Assembly (NCBI GenBank): GCA_046331565.1
Contig: JAXLQP010000001.1
Location: 992,001 to 1,056,000 of the forward strand
Length of the DNA: 64,000 nucleotides
Direction: 5' to 3'
Source of the DNA: DASRDU01 sp046331565
Lineage (GTDB): Bacteria; Acidobacteriota; Blastocatellia; RBC074
The stretch's first letter is position 1. Each line of letters starts with the position of its first letter. Position numbers and translations under genes: made by a program. Of the stretch, positions 56,601 to 64,000 are shown one piece after another. Below the pieces are notes generated by a model, which was not told the DNA's origin, made no database searches, and worked only from the letters and a program-made list of their open reading frames with translations.

Positions 56601-57172
56601 CGTTTCTGAGCGTCCAGTCCGTGTTCCTGGATCTCAAGAAAGTAGTTGCCCCGACCCAGAATCTCCTCAAATTCCTTTGCCACTGATGCGGCCTCATCAA
56701 ATTTGTCGCGCAGGAGCAGCGCAGGCGGCACCCCGCTGATGCAGGCGGACAATCCAATCAATCCCTCGCTGTGCTGAGCCAGCAGGTCGCGGTCGAACCT
56801 CGGTTTTCTCCAGAATCCTTCAGTGTAGGCATAGGAGGACAGCTTAATCAGGTTGTGATACCCGGCCAGATTTCTGGCCAGCAGGACGATGTGATTGGTC
56901 GGGCGTTCTCCGGCAGCCACTGAAGAATTACTTTTATCGTGCCGACTGCCGCGCGCGATGTACCCCTCCATTCCGATAATCGGCTTCACCCCGGCGTCGC
57001 GCATCTTGTGATAAAAGGCCAGCGAGCCATATAAATTTCCGTGATCGGTCAGCGCCACGGCAGGCATCTGCAATTCAGCCGCCCTTTTCGCCAGCGGGCC
57101 GATTCTGATGGCTCCGTCGAGCAGGCTGTAATCGGTGTGCAGGTGCAGATGAACGAATTTGTTTTCAGGCAT
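53672..57172 (-). CDS. dnaE: DNA polymerase III subunit alpha
   Basis: The 1166-residue protein has the DnaE order: PHP domain (about 5-280; FVHLHLHTDYSLLDGA), the catalytic palm with PDIDVDF (near 412) and PVGPGRGSAAGSLVAW, fingers with FNRSHSFAYAWLAYQ, a tandem helix-hairpin-helix region (about 790-880) and an OB-fold (about 1000-1080). It synthesises DNA as replicative polymerase. The PHP His and Asp residues look intact. The start has no strong ribosome binding site. The gene lies just upstream of accA on the same strand. Confidence 0.96.
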   Translation of the reverse strand: MPENKFVHLHLHTDYSLLDGAIRIGPLAKRAAELQMPAVALTDHGNLYGSLAFYHKMRDAGVKPIIGMEGYIARGSRHDKSNSSVAAGERPTNHIVLLARNLAGYHNLIKLSSYAYTEGFWRKPRFDRDLLAQHSEGLIGLSACISGVPPALLLRDKFDEAASVAKEFEEILGRGNYFLEIQEHGLDAQKRIRKPLVELSKKTGIPIVATNDSHYLMSGDARAHDVLLCIGTGKTINDPNRLSYGAPKYYFRPAEEMWEIFREEPQWLNQTLSIAEMCNLEFPRTIDQVPFFPVPEGHTIESYFEKIAWDGLEERRIEVLDSLQSSGSLKQPLSQYRERLTHEINTIKRMGFSGYFLIVWDFIRYAKERGIPVGPGRGSAAGSLVAWCMKITDVDPLQYDLLFERFLNPERVTMPDIDVDFCVRGRADVINYVSELYGRQNVCQIITFGTMASRAVIKDVGRALELPYAEVEKVAKMIPPPVRGRNVSIEDAIKQNPDLKNAIEQNQQVAELIEIARKLEGCSRHTSVHAAGVVISPKPLHELIPVCKSQNDELTTQFVMSDLEKTGMLKMDFLALTTLTIIEDCLKTIEQETSHRPDLSRIPLHDEAALKLFADGHLNAVFQFESSGMVEICRKFRPESLEDLSALNALYRPGPLDGGMVDDYIERRHGRRKVQYIVPQMKEVLENTYGILVYQEQIMQLAQKLAGYTLGEADMMRRAMGKKKKEEMARHEAKFVNGAVDRGVAREKAEKIFSLMSQFADYGFNRSHSFAYAWLAYQTAYLKAHFPAHFYAAVLSNELQNTDKIARYISEMKVFGIDLLPPDVNSSKEGFTPVGKTVRFGLAAIKGIGSATVQAIIGARNEGGHFKSLFDLAERVDQRGLNRRVFESLIKSGACDSISPARSRLFALIDRALDHGARAQRDRASGQVGLFSLGQADHPEPAEPPLPEVAAWPRRQMLAYEKETLGFYASGHPLEEYADSLKGVANVDGGSIAEREHGTQVAMGGLVADLAVRTTKKGDRFALCRLEDQFGSVRIVCWPEPYAKYKSHFQDDGALLIRGKLELSDEGAATIIVQDLQPLESARVLAARKIVLKIPEAAVTPDRLDAFEELCARAPGETPVSFEVLTAGGMVVSVSPNQFLRVSGSTHLTESVNSICPDWKIDLIVN

Positions 57173-57245
57173 AAAACACAGCTTAAAGCATTAAGACATA
57201 AGCATCACAAGCAATTCAAAATTCAACGTTTTAAGCGTCGGCTTA

Positions 57246-58796
<1,551 letters not shown>

Positions 58797-58947
58797 AGGC
58801 TCGCTCCTTTTCAGATGTGGTGATTGAAAGTGGATTTAAGAGAACTTGATGGCCGAGTATACGCGAGAGACCGGACGACCTCAACTGAACGGCACAGGAG
58901 GTCAGGTCGCCGATCCTGACAGGCAGTCAAAAACTGTAATGAACCGG

Positions 58948-59871
58948 TCAGACAGGTGTGGTCGAGGCCTGATCTTCATCTGCGGCGCCTGCGGCTGGCC
59001 GACGCAGGCGGTTAAAGAGACTGATCACCTTGAGGACAGGCCCATGCAGCACATAAACAAAAGCGATGATCAGCAGCACCCACTCGGAGTAAAACCAGAT
59101 TCCGGCCACCAGCATTGAAAGCAGCGGGAGAGTAATGAAGGGTTTGTTGCTCTTGCCTCCGATATTCTTGAAACTGGTATAGCGCAGCGTGCTGACCATC
59201 AGAGCCGCGAGTGCTGCCATAATGGCGATCAGCACCCAGCCTTCAAAATAACCACGCATCAGTTGCGGATCAGGGAAAAAATGGACAGTCGCGGCAATAA
59301 AACCGGCAGCAGCGGGGATCGGCAACCCAACAAAAAACCGCTTGTCCAGTTTGGGCGTCGTGCCGGGATTGGCAAACCTCGGCGACCGGGCCAGAACATT
59401 GAATCGAGCCAGCCTGAGCGCCCCGCAGATCAAAAAGATAAATGAGACTGCCCAGGCCAGCCGCTCAAGTCCGGGAGTGGAACCATACCCCCAGGTGTAG
59501 GCCAGCAGCGCCGGGGCAATCCCGAAGCTGAGGACGTCGGCGATGCTGTCAAGTTCCACACCGAATTCACTTGTGGCCCCCGTCAGGCGGGCGATCCGAC
59601 CGTCAAGCCCGTCCAGCAACACCGCATACCCAATTGCCCGCGAGGCGTTATCAAACAGATGAGTCGCCTGCTGATACGCCGCCGGGTCAGCATTGTCGAG
59701 CAGCCGATAGCCTTTGGCAGAATTGACGACGGCATAAAAACCACAAAGAATATTGCCAATGGTGAGCATGCTCGGCAGCAGATAGATGCCCCGCCGGATG
59801 CCGCGCCGGGGCGGACGGCTGGCGTCAGAAGAAGGATTCAAATCAGAATATGCAGGACTGTTGTCACTCAT
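58948..59871 (-). CDS. pssA: CDP-diacylglycerol-serine O-phosphatidyltransferase
   Basis: The protein has the CDP-alcohol phosphotransferase motif DGLDGRIARLTGATSEFGVE followed by LDSIAD (eight-residue spacing as expected), with all metal-binding Asp and the Arg present. About eight membrane helices follow a polar N-terminus; the wording LLPSMLTIGNILCGFYAVV is typical for the PssA subgroup of Gram-positive and many other bacteria. It makes phosphatidylserine, the precursor of phosphatidylethanolamine. The start is uncertain: ATG 59871 has TGAGG upstream and is preferred here, while an in-frame ATG at 59925 gives 325 residues without a ribosome binding site. No decarboxylase gene (psd) is adjacent in this window. 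Confidence 0.9.
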   Translation of the reverse strand: MSDNSPAYSDLNPSSDASRPPRRGIRRGIYLLPSMLTIGNILCGFYAVVNSAKGYRLLDNADPAAYQQATHLFDNASRAIGYAVLLDGLDGRIARLTGATSEFGVELDSIADVLSFGIAPALLAYTWGYGSTPGLERLAWAVSFIFLICGALRLARFNVLARSPRFANPGTTPKLDKRFFVGLPIPAAAGFIAATVHFFPDPQLMRGYFEGWVLIAIMAALAALMVSTLRYTSFKNIGGKSNKPFITLPLLSMLVAGIWFYSEWVLLIIAFVYVLHGPVLKVISLFNRLRRPAAGAADEDQASTTPV

Positions 59872-60047
59872 TGCAGGGAACCTCATCATTTCAGAGCCGG
59901 ACTGCCCTTCACGCTCCATTGCCATCCATTGAGAATAATAAAATTAATGTTACGTCCAACTTCCTATTCGTTATCAGACTCTGTTAAATTCAAAACTGCA
60001 TTTCTCCGGATCTGTGCAGGAGAATTTGCCATAAGCTCCGGGCAAAA

Positions 60048-60080
60048 GAAAACGGGAACACAAATTGTGTTCCCGTTTTC
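60048..60080. terminator. Terminator downstream of the ydcH-like gene
   Basis: GAAAACGGGAACACAA pairs perfectly with TTGTGTTCCCGTTTTC. Read on the minus strand it follows the DUF465 gene and ends in a T-run; it may also stop transcripts from the plus strand. Confidence 0.8.
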
Positions 60081-60126
60081 GGCGTTGAGTGAGAATAAGA
60101 TCAGTCGTACCTGGAACAGAGCGGGG

Positions 60127-60375
60127 TCAGTGCGACAGATTGCTGGTTCTGTAACGCGCAGCAATAGTCTCCATCTGGTCTTTGAGGAAAAGCTTCTTCT
60201 TTTTAAGAACGGTCTCTTCAATCATTTCCTGCTCATTCGGATGAGCGATTGTAGCGAGTTCATTCAACCTTTGATCATATCGGCGATGTTCATTAGCCAG
60301 TTCACGATATTGTTCGTTGTTTCTGATCAGAAAATCCTTCAGCGTCGCTTCGCTGGTGAAAGCCGGATTGCTCAT
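60127..60375 (-). CDS. YdcH-family (DUF465) small protein
   Basis: The 82-residue product consists of two helices with a turn, the DUF465/YdcH pattern: FLIRNNEQYRELANEHRRYD, then LNELATIAHPNEQE and VLKKKKLFLKDQMETI, where the KKKKL/LKDQM segment is the family hallmark. The role is unknown. I take ATG 60375 because AAGGAGG lies 8 bases before it; the alternative ATG 60381 would be too close to that site. A hairpin terminator lies 47 bases downstream. Confidence 0.85.
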   Translation of the reverse strand: MSNPAFTSEATLKDFLIRNNEQYRELANEHRRYDQRLNELATIAHPNEQEMIEETVLKKKKLFLKDQMETIAARYRTSNLSH

Positions 60376-60441
60376 TGGCATTTCCTCCTTGCCGATTGGA
60401 TGTTGATGTTAGGTGAAATAACTTATTCGCGCTGTATGCGC

Positions 60442-60470
60442 ATACTATTACAAAGCCACAGGCGATTCAA
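60442..60470 (-). promoter_or_regulatory. Promoter for the ydcH-like gene
   Basis: On the minus strand TTGAAT (60465-60470), a 17-base spacer and TAGTAT (60442-60447). The -10 box lies about 66 bases before the start codon. Confidence 0.65.
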
Positions 60471-60671
60471 GACAGGATTTGGATCCCCTGCACGACCTCT
60501 CCCTGCGCTGAAAGCCCCGTATCCATTTAATAACAGAACTGACAAGTGATGACTCAAACCCAGTCTGCGAGCAGACAATATTTGTCTGCACGTGTGGTCG
60601 CACCCGCCCCTGCGCCAAAAACGACAACCGTTTTTTTGCCGTCAAAGTCAACACTGCCCTACAGGCCACAC

Positions 60672-60700
60672 TTGACAGTCTGACAAGCGGCAAATAATAT
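60672..60700 (+). promoter_or_regulatory. Promoter for tRNA-Gln
   Basis: TTGACA (60672-60677), a 17-base spacer and TAATAT (60695-60700), close to the consensus. The tRNA starts 13 bases beyond the -10 box. Confidence 0.8.
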
Positions 60701-60713
60701 CTGGCTGTCCTGA

Positions 60714-60784
60714 TGGGAGGTCGTCTAACGGTAAGACTGCGGACTCTGGATCCGCCTATCGGGGTTCGAATCCCTGCCTCCCAG
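60714..60784 (+). tRNA. tRNA-Gln (anticodon CTG)
   Basis: A 71-base cloverleaf with acceptor TGGGAGG/CCTCCCA, anticodon stem GCGGA/TCCGC around loop CTCTGGA, and T arm CGGGGTTCGAATCCCTG. The weak first pair T-A and G discriminator are typical of tRNA-Gln. No CCA is encoded. Confidence 0.95.
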
Positions 60785-60803
60785 TCCAATTCAGTCACGC
60801 ATT

Positions 60804-60836
60804 TACGGTCAGCCTGCGGGCTGGCCGTTTTGCTTT
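60804..60836 (+). terminator. Terminator after tRNA-Gln
   Basis: CGGTCAGCC (60806-60814) pairs with GGCTGGCCG (60819-60827) around a TGCG loop, followed by TTTTGCTTT. Confidence 0.7.
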
Positions 60837-61012
60837 GGTGTGCCTGTTGTGCGCCGGATTTAAGGAAACCTGCAATCCCACTTCAATCGGAACAGGAATC
60901 GCAAAGACCTTCTCATAAGCTTTCCCTTTCTGATTTTTGCTCATCAGAGGAAATCTTATGAGACTTCTTTTGCTCAGCGGGATACTATTTGTTCTGTTAT
61001 TGACAGGATTGA

Positions 61013-61084
<72 letters not shown>

Positions 61085-61483
61085 TGAAGATAATGAAGCG
61101 GAATGACGATCAGAAACTGCGAAAGATCAGGTGTGCGCGAAGGAAGGCGTATACTTCCACAGATTATTTTTGACGTCAAGAGAGGTGAATTATTCCCTGC
61201 CAGGCAGCCTGGCTGAAGCGGGGTCTGATGGTTCAGGCTGAAAACAGGCGGCCTGCCCTGTTACTTTAAGCCTGCCTGTACAAAGACTTGATTGACTTCA
61301 GATTCGCGTCTTTGTTACACTGGTTATGCCTGACCAAACAAGATCAACAGGCGTACTGAAAACGCATTATGTGCCCGGACATATCCCCCGTTCAAACAGG
61401 CTCCAAAAGGTAAGCTGGTCATCCGACCGGCAAGAAGCAAGACCAACGGTTGGATTCCCCGCCCCTGACTCAGGAAGATTCCT
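61085..61483. other. Intergenic region between tRNA-Cys and the PATAN-like gene
   Basis: This 400-base stretch holds no gene. Minus strand: TTGACG (61174-61179) with an AT-rich box near 61148-61156 is a fair promoter for tRNA-Cys. Plus strand: TTGACT (61292-61297), a 17-base spacer and TTACAC (61315-61320) could drive the PATAN-like gene, leaving a leader of about 155 bases with small hairpins (CTGGTC/GACCGG and ACCAACGGTTGG) near 61410-61455. Confidence 0.5.
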
Positions 61484-62959
61484 ATGCAATACATTCCCAC
61501 AGGCACACCCATGCACGAAAAACTCAGCACCTCCTTCGTGCGAGTCGAAGCTCTGTTTGACGAGTTGAAGGCTCAGGGGTTTACTGGTTACGTGCTGATC
61601 AACTTCCCGCAATCCACTGGCTACATCTATTTCGGCAGCGGACAGGTTCTCAATGCCATCGAAGAAAGCCAGCGTGATCGTCATGCCGGTAAGTCAGTTA
61701 CCGAACAACTGATCCGCCAGGCCGCTCAGACTCGCGGAACGATTTCAATTTACAACCTGCAGTCTGAAGCGGTCATTGCCATGGCCGGGATTGCAGAAGG
61801 GCAACTGGTTTATGAAAACCTGACCAGTGATTTTGCCAGCCTGGGCAAGCTCATCAAGAAAGTCAGCCGCGAACGCAAACTGCATTTTGTTGCTCTTTCC
61901 TTCCCGGATCAGCCGAAGGAAGGCGGGCTGATCTATATTGATGGTGAGCGGGTTGATGTTTTCTGCTCAACCCCGCAGGGATCGCTGACCGGATCGCAGG
62001 CTTTGCAGCAACTGGTGTCACAGAGCGAAGGACGGCTGGCCGCCTTCAGTCTGTACCGGGCCAAAAGCGCTGACCTGCCGGCCTTCGATGAAAAGGATGT
62101 CGAAAGCAGTCTGAGTCGTCTGACTCAGAATCTGACCACGCCAGCACCGCTGATTCCGCCACCGCTCCCGCAGGCGGCTTCTGCCGGATCGGGTGGAACC
62201 AGTTCACTGACAGGGACACCGGGGAGCGGTCAGTCAGGGGCGCTTCCGGTTTTCAATGCCGTACCGGAACCGGCTTTTTCCGAGCCTCCGGCCCCCAAAC
62301 CCAAAGCTGAGATCAGCAACGGCGTCACACTCTACCAGCCGGTTCAGAGCGCGCAGCCCAAACCGGCGGCCAGAGAGACTGAAGACATTCTGGATGTTCC
62401 CGAAACTGAGGAAAACCAGATTACTGTCAGCGCGCCGGTCACCAGACCCATCAATCTGCGCTCACCTGGTGAGGCTCCGGCGCGAACGTCAGCCGTCAGC
62501 ACATCAACTTCGGCGACGCTTTCGCCTGTGGCCACCCAGGTCACTCTGGCCGAACCAAAATCAGGCACTGAGATGACCGAACTGACCGGGCTGATGAGCC
62601 AGGTCATTGCCGCCGTTGAGCGGGGCATGACTGTGGCCGGACGCGGCAGTTCATTCCCGACCGCACTCCGCGCCGGGTTGCTGGCCGTGACTGAGCAGTA
62701 TCCGTTCCTTGATCCGTTTGCGGCTGAGTTTGAATACCACGACCGCGAAATCGTTTTCGTCGGTTCAGCCCAGCCTGAGGAATTTTCCAAAGGGCTGACT
62801 GAAGCCCTGCGCCAGATGGTTGAAGACCTGATCTATTCCTCCAATGGCCGCGTGCGTGATTACATTTCAGAAGAACTGACCAGGATCGAAAAGGATCGGC
62901 AGGACGATCTGAACAGATTCGGTCTTGAAAATATCACCCGCCGGATTTGCCAGAACTGA
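61484..62959 (+). CDS. Uncharacterised protein with PATAN/DUF4388-like N-terminus
   Basis: The 491-residue protein has an N-terminal segment (about 20-100) with the pattern GYVLINFPQSTGYIYFGSGQ followed by VLNAI, close in style to PATAN/DUF4388 domains found in gliding and type IV pilus regulators; the match is by eye. A second similar unit (about 120-190; GGLIYIDGERVDVFC) may be a repeat. The middle (about 205-355) is low-complexity, rich in Pro, Ala, Ser and Thr. The C-terminus (about 365-490) is a separate folded part (LRAGLLAVTEQYPFLDPFAAE) without a family I recognise. It has no signal peptide. AGGAAGA precedes the ATG. A terminator follows, so it is monocistronic. Confidence 0.62.
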   Translation: MQYIPTGTPMHEKLSTSFVRVEALFDELKAQGFTGYVLINFPQSTGYIYFGSGQVLNAIEESQRDRHAGKSVTEQLIRQAAQTRGTISIYNLQSEAVIAMAGIAEGQLVYENLTSDFASLGKLIKKVSRERKLHFVALSFPDQPKEGGLIYIDGERVDVFCSTPQGSLTGSQALQQLVSQSEGRLAAFSLYRAKSADLPAFDEKDVESSLSRLTQNLTTPAPLIPPPLPQAASAGSGGTSSLTGTPGSGQSGALPVFNAVPEPAFSEPPAPKPKAEISNGVTLYQPVQSAQPKPAARETEDILDVPETEENQITVSAPVTRPINLRSPGEAPARTSAVSTSTSATLSPVATQVTLAEPKSGTEMTELTGLMSQVIAAVERGMTVAGRGSSFPTALRAGLLAVTEQYPFLDPFAAEFEYHDREIVFVGSAQPEEFSKGLTEALRQMVEDLIYSSNGRVRDYISEELTRIEKDRQDDLNRFGLENITRRICQN

Positions 62960-62981
62960 CCTCAGCACAACAATGATAAAG

Positions 62982-63021
62982 AAAGAGGGCGGGAGAGTTA
63001 AGTTACTCTCCCGCCCTCTTT
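62982..63021. terminator. Bidirectional terminator after the PATAN-like gene
   Basis: AAAGAGGGCGGGAGAGT and its complement ACTCTCCCGCCCTCTTT flank a TAAGTT loop. Its T-run fits the plus-strand gene, and its A-run serves the convergent Spy-like gene. Confidence 0.85.
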
Positions 63022-63075
63022 GTCTTGAAGTAACGCCTGAAGAGTCGGCAGGCCGACAGGTCATCGGCAGTGTCG

Positions 63076-63417
63076 CTACTGGCCGCCTTTCTTCCGCAGT
63101 TCAGTCAGCTTCTTTTTCTGATCGTGAGTCAGCACCTGCTTCAGGGTTTCGTTGATATTCTGATTGACTACGCCGATTCTGGCCCGGCGGGCTTCATCGG
63201 TCATTGATTTGTCTTCAGCAATTGATTTGAGCTGCCTGTTGCGCTCGGCATAAACAGGTTCAAGTTTTTTCTTCTGACTCTCCTTCAGATTGAGCGCCAG
63301 AATCATGGACGGGATTTCAGATTTCCCGGACTGACCGGTATCCTGCGGCAGACTCGCAGCCAGCGCAGAAAATGCCATCAGCAGGGCCAGTGTCAGGGCG
63401 GCTAACATTCTTTTCAT
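63076..63417 (-). CDS. Small periplasmic Spy/CpxP-like protein
   Basis: The 113-residue product starts with a signal peptide (MKRMLAALTLALLMAFSALA, cleavage likely after residue 20-21). The mature part is helical and charged with the pattern ALNLKESQKKKLEPVYAERN and VLTHDQKKKLTELRKK, which resembles LTxxQ repeats of Spy/CpxP-type proteins, periplasmic chaperones or stress sensors in enterobacteria. The fit is by pattern only. I choose ATG 63417 because AAGGAG precedes it and the signal peptide starts there; the frame extends 24 codons upstream without support. Confidence 0.72.
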   Translation of the reverse strand: MKRMLAALTLALLMAFSALAASLPQDTGQSGKSEIPSMILALNLKESQKKKLEPVYAERNRQLKSIAEDKSMTDEARRARIGVVNQNINETLKQVLTHDQKKKLTELRKKGGQ

Positions 63418-63712
63418 GAACTCTACTCCTTCCCAGTCAGGTTGAAAGATTGGGGTCTGAATGGCCACAGACATTTGTCCGTCGAACAAATGCAGCGATC
63501 AATCAGACATTGTGGCAATCGAAAGCGTCTTTGAATTGGTATTGAATAACCAGCACGGGGATTGTTGCCTGCCTGCCGCCATCAGGTCAACAAGTTCTCA
63601 CAGTTTTTTCCATCTGACAGGTGGTCGGCGCCGGGCCTGTGATAGACTCCGCTGCGCACAACAGACAACCCGGCGACAGCAGTCAGGGGCAGTTAACTCA
63701 GGACTCGCTCAG

Positions 63713-64000
63713 ATGACCAATCCCGAATCAGTTTCAGCAGCGATTCAGGCTGAATCAGCTCCGCGCGGCAAGCTGCTGCGACTGCTCGGCGTCGGATTCG
63801 GACTCGCAGTGATTGTCGGCAATACCATCGGCGCCGGGATTCTGCGGACACCGGGAGAAGTCGCCGCCCATTTGCCGAACGCCTGGCTGTTCATCGGAGT
63901 CTGGATTGCCGGAGGGCTGTATGCCCTGCTTGGCGCCAATGCAATTGCCGAAACCGGAACGATGTTTCCGCGTTCGGGCGGTCAGTTTGTCTGCGTCAGG
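63713..64000 (+). CDS. APC-family amino acid permease, N-terminal part (cut by window edge)
   Basis: The frame is open from ATG 63713 to the window end (96 codons). After about 20 polar residues comes a helix with the APC superfamily motif VGNTIGAGILRTPGEVA (near 38-54), where the unwound helix binds substrate, then helix 2 (WLFIGVWIAGGLYALLG), and the start of the next segment (FPRSGGQFV). It should be a secondary amino acid transporter of the inner membrane; the substrate cannot be told from this part. Upstream of the start lies only a weak AGGA. Confidence 0.82.
   Translation, partial: MTNPESVSAAIQAESAPRGKLLRLLGVGFGLAVIVGNTIGAGILRTPGEVAAHLPNAWLFIGVWIAGGLYALLGANAIAETGTMFPRSGGQFVCVR

Overview
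The window reads as a chromosomal segment of a diderm, lipopolysaccharide-type bacterium: lpxD, an LptF/LptG permease, a TonB-like protein and a CpoB-like protein are all present. The gene-family mix, together with several families of short palindromic intergenic repeats, fits Acidobacteriota best, probably near class Blastocatellia. That placement is an inference from family content, not a measurement. Promoters with recognisable -35/-10 boxes precede several genes, and Shine-Dalgarno sequences are common. No phage, transposase, integrase, plasmid or CRISPR genes were seen.

Layout. 1-12 kb: accessory, stress and redox genes: a cut lipoprotein gene, a ThuA-like secreted protein, a DUF2231 membrane protein, an NtrB/NtrC-type two-component pair, a YdiJ-like FAD/Fe-S dehydrogenase, a ZIP metal transporter, a ferritin-like protein, a PfpI/DJ-1 protein and two tandem BON proteins. 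This part carries most of the palindromic repeats. 12-12.6 kb is a dense cluster of three repeat families. 13-22 kb: alanine dehydrogenase, a DUF512 radical-SAM-like protein, a GAF-GAF-AAA-Fis sigma-54 activator, a zinc-ribbon/TonB protein, tRNA-Lys, a di-haem cytochrome and an aldehyde dehydrogenase. 22-34.6 kb, minus strand: a natural-product locus with a fatty-acyl-AMP ligase followed after 3 bp by a 2898-residue hybrid synthase (ACP-KS-AT-DH*-ACP-C-A[MT]-PCP), preceded by a DUF6986 citrate-lyase-like protein. 34.6-64 kb: mostly core genes (smc, fused lptF-lptG, ahcY-metK, lpxD, parA-parB, a DUF151 nuclease, miaB, recN, cpoB-like, ssb, accA, dnaE, guaA, pssA, a YdcH/DUF465 protein, tRNA-Gln, tRNA-Cys), ending with a PATAN-like protein, a Spy-like periplasmic protein and a cut APC permease.

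How the genes work together. The ligase should load a fatty acid on the N-terminal ACP of the synthase. One malonyl extension without ketoreduction and one methylated, probably aromatic, amino acid would give a beta-ketoacyl-aminoacyl thioester on the last carrier. No thioesterase or reductase domain follows. metK and ahcY form a SAM synthesis/recycling pair, parA-parB a segregation operon, and accA-dnaE lie close together on the same strand.

The most unusual observations are: REPIN-like elements whose outer arms are self-complementary but different at every locus; two palindromic repeats that have become in-frame peptide inside one adenylation domain; a PRMT-type methyltransferase embedded in that same domain; a perfect 12-mer (TCTGATAACGAA) found four times, only in intergenic DNA; and a one-gene LptF-LptG fusion.
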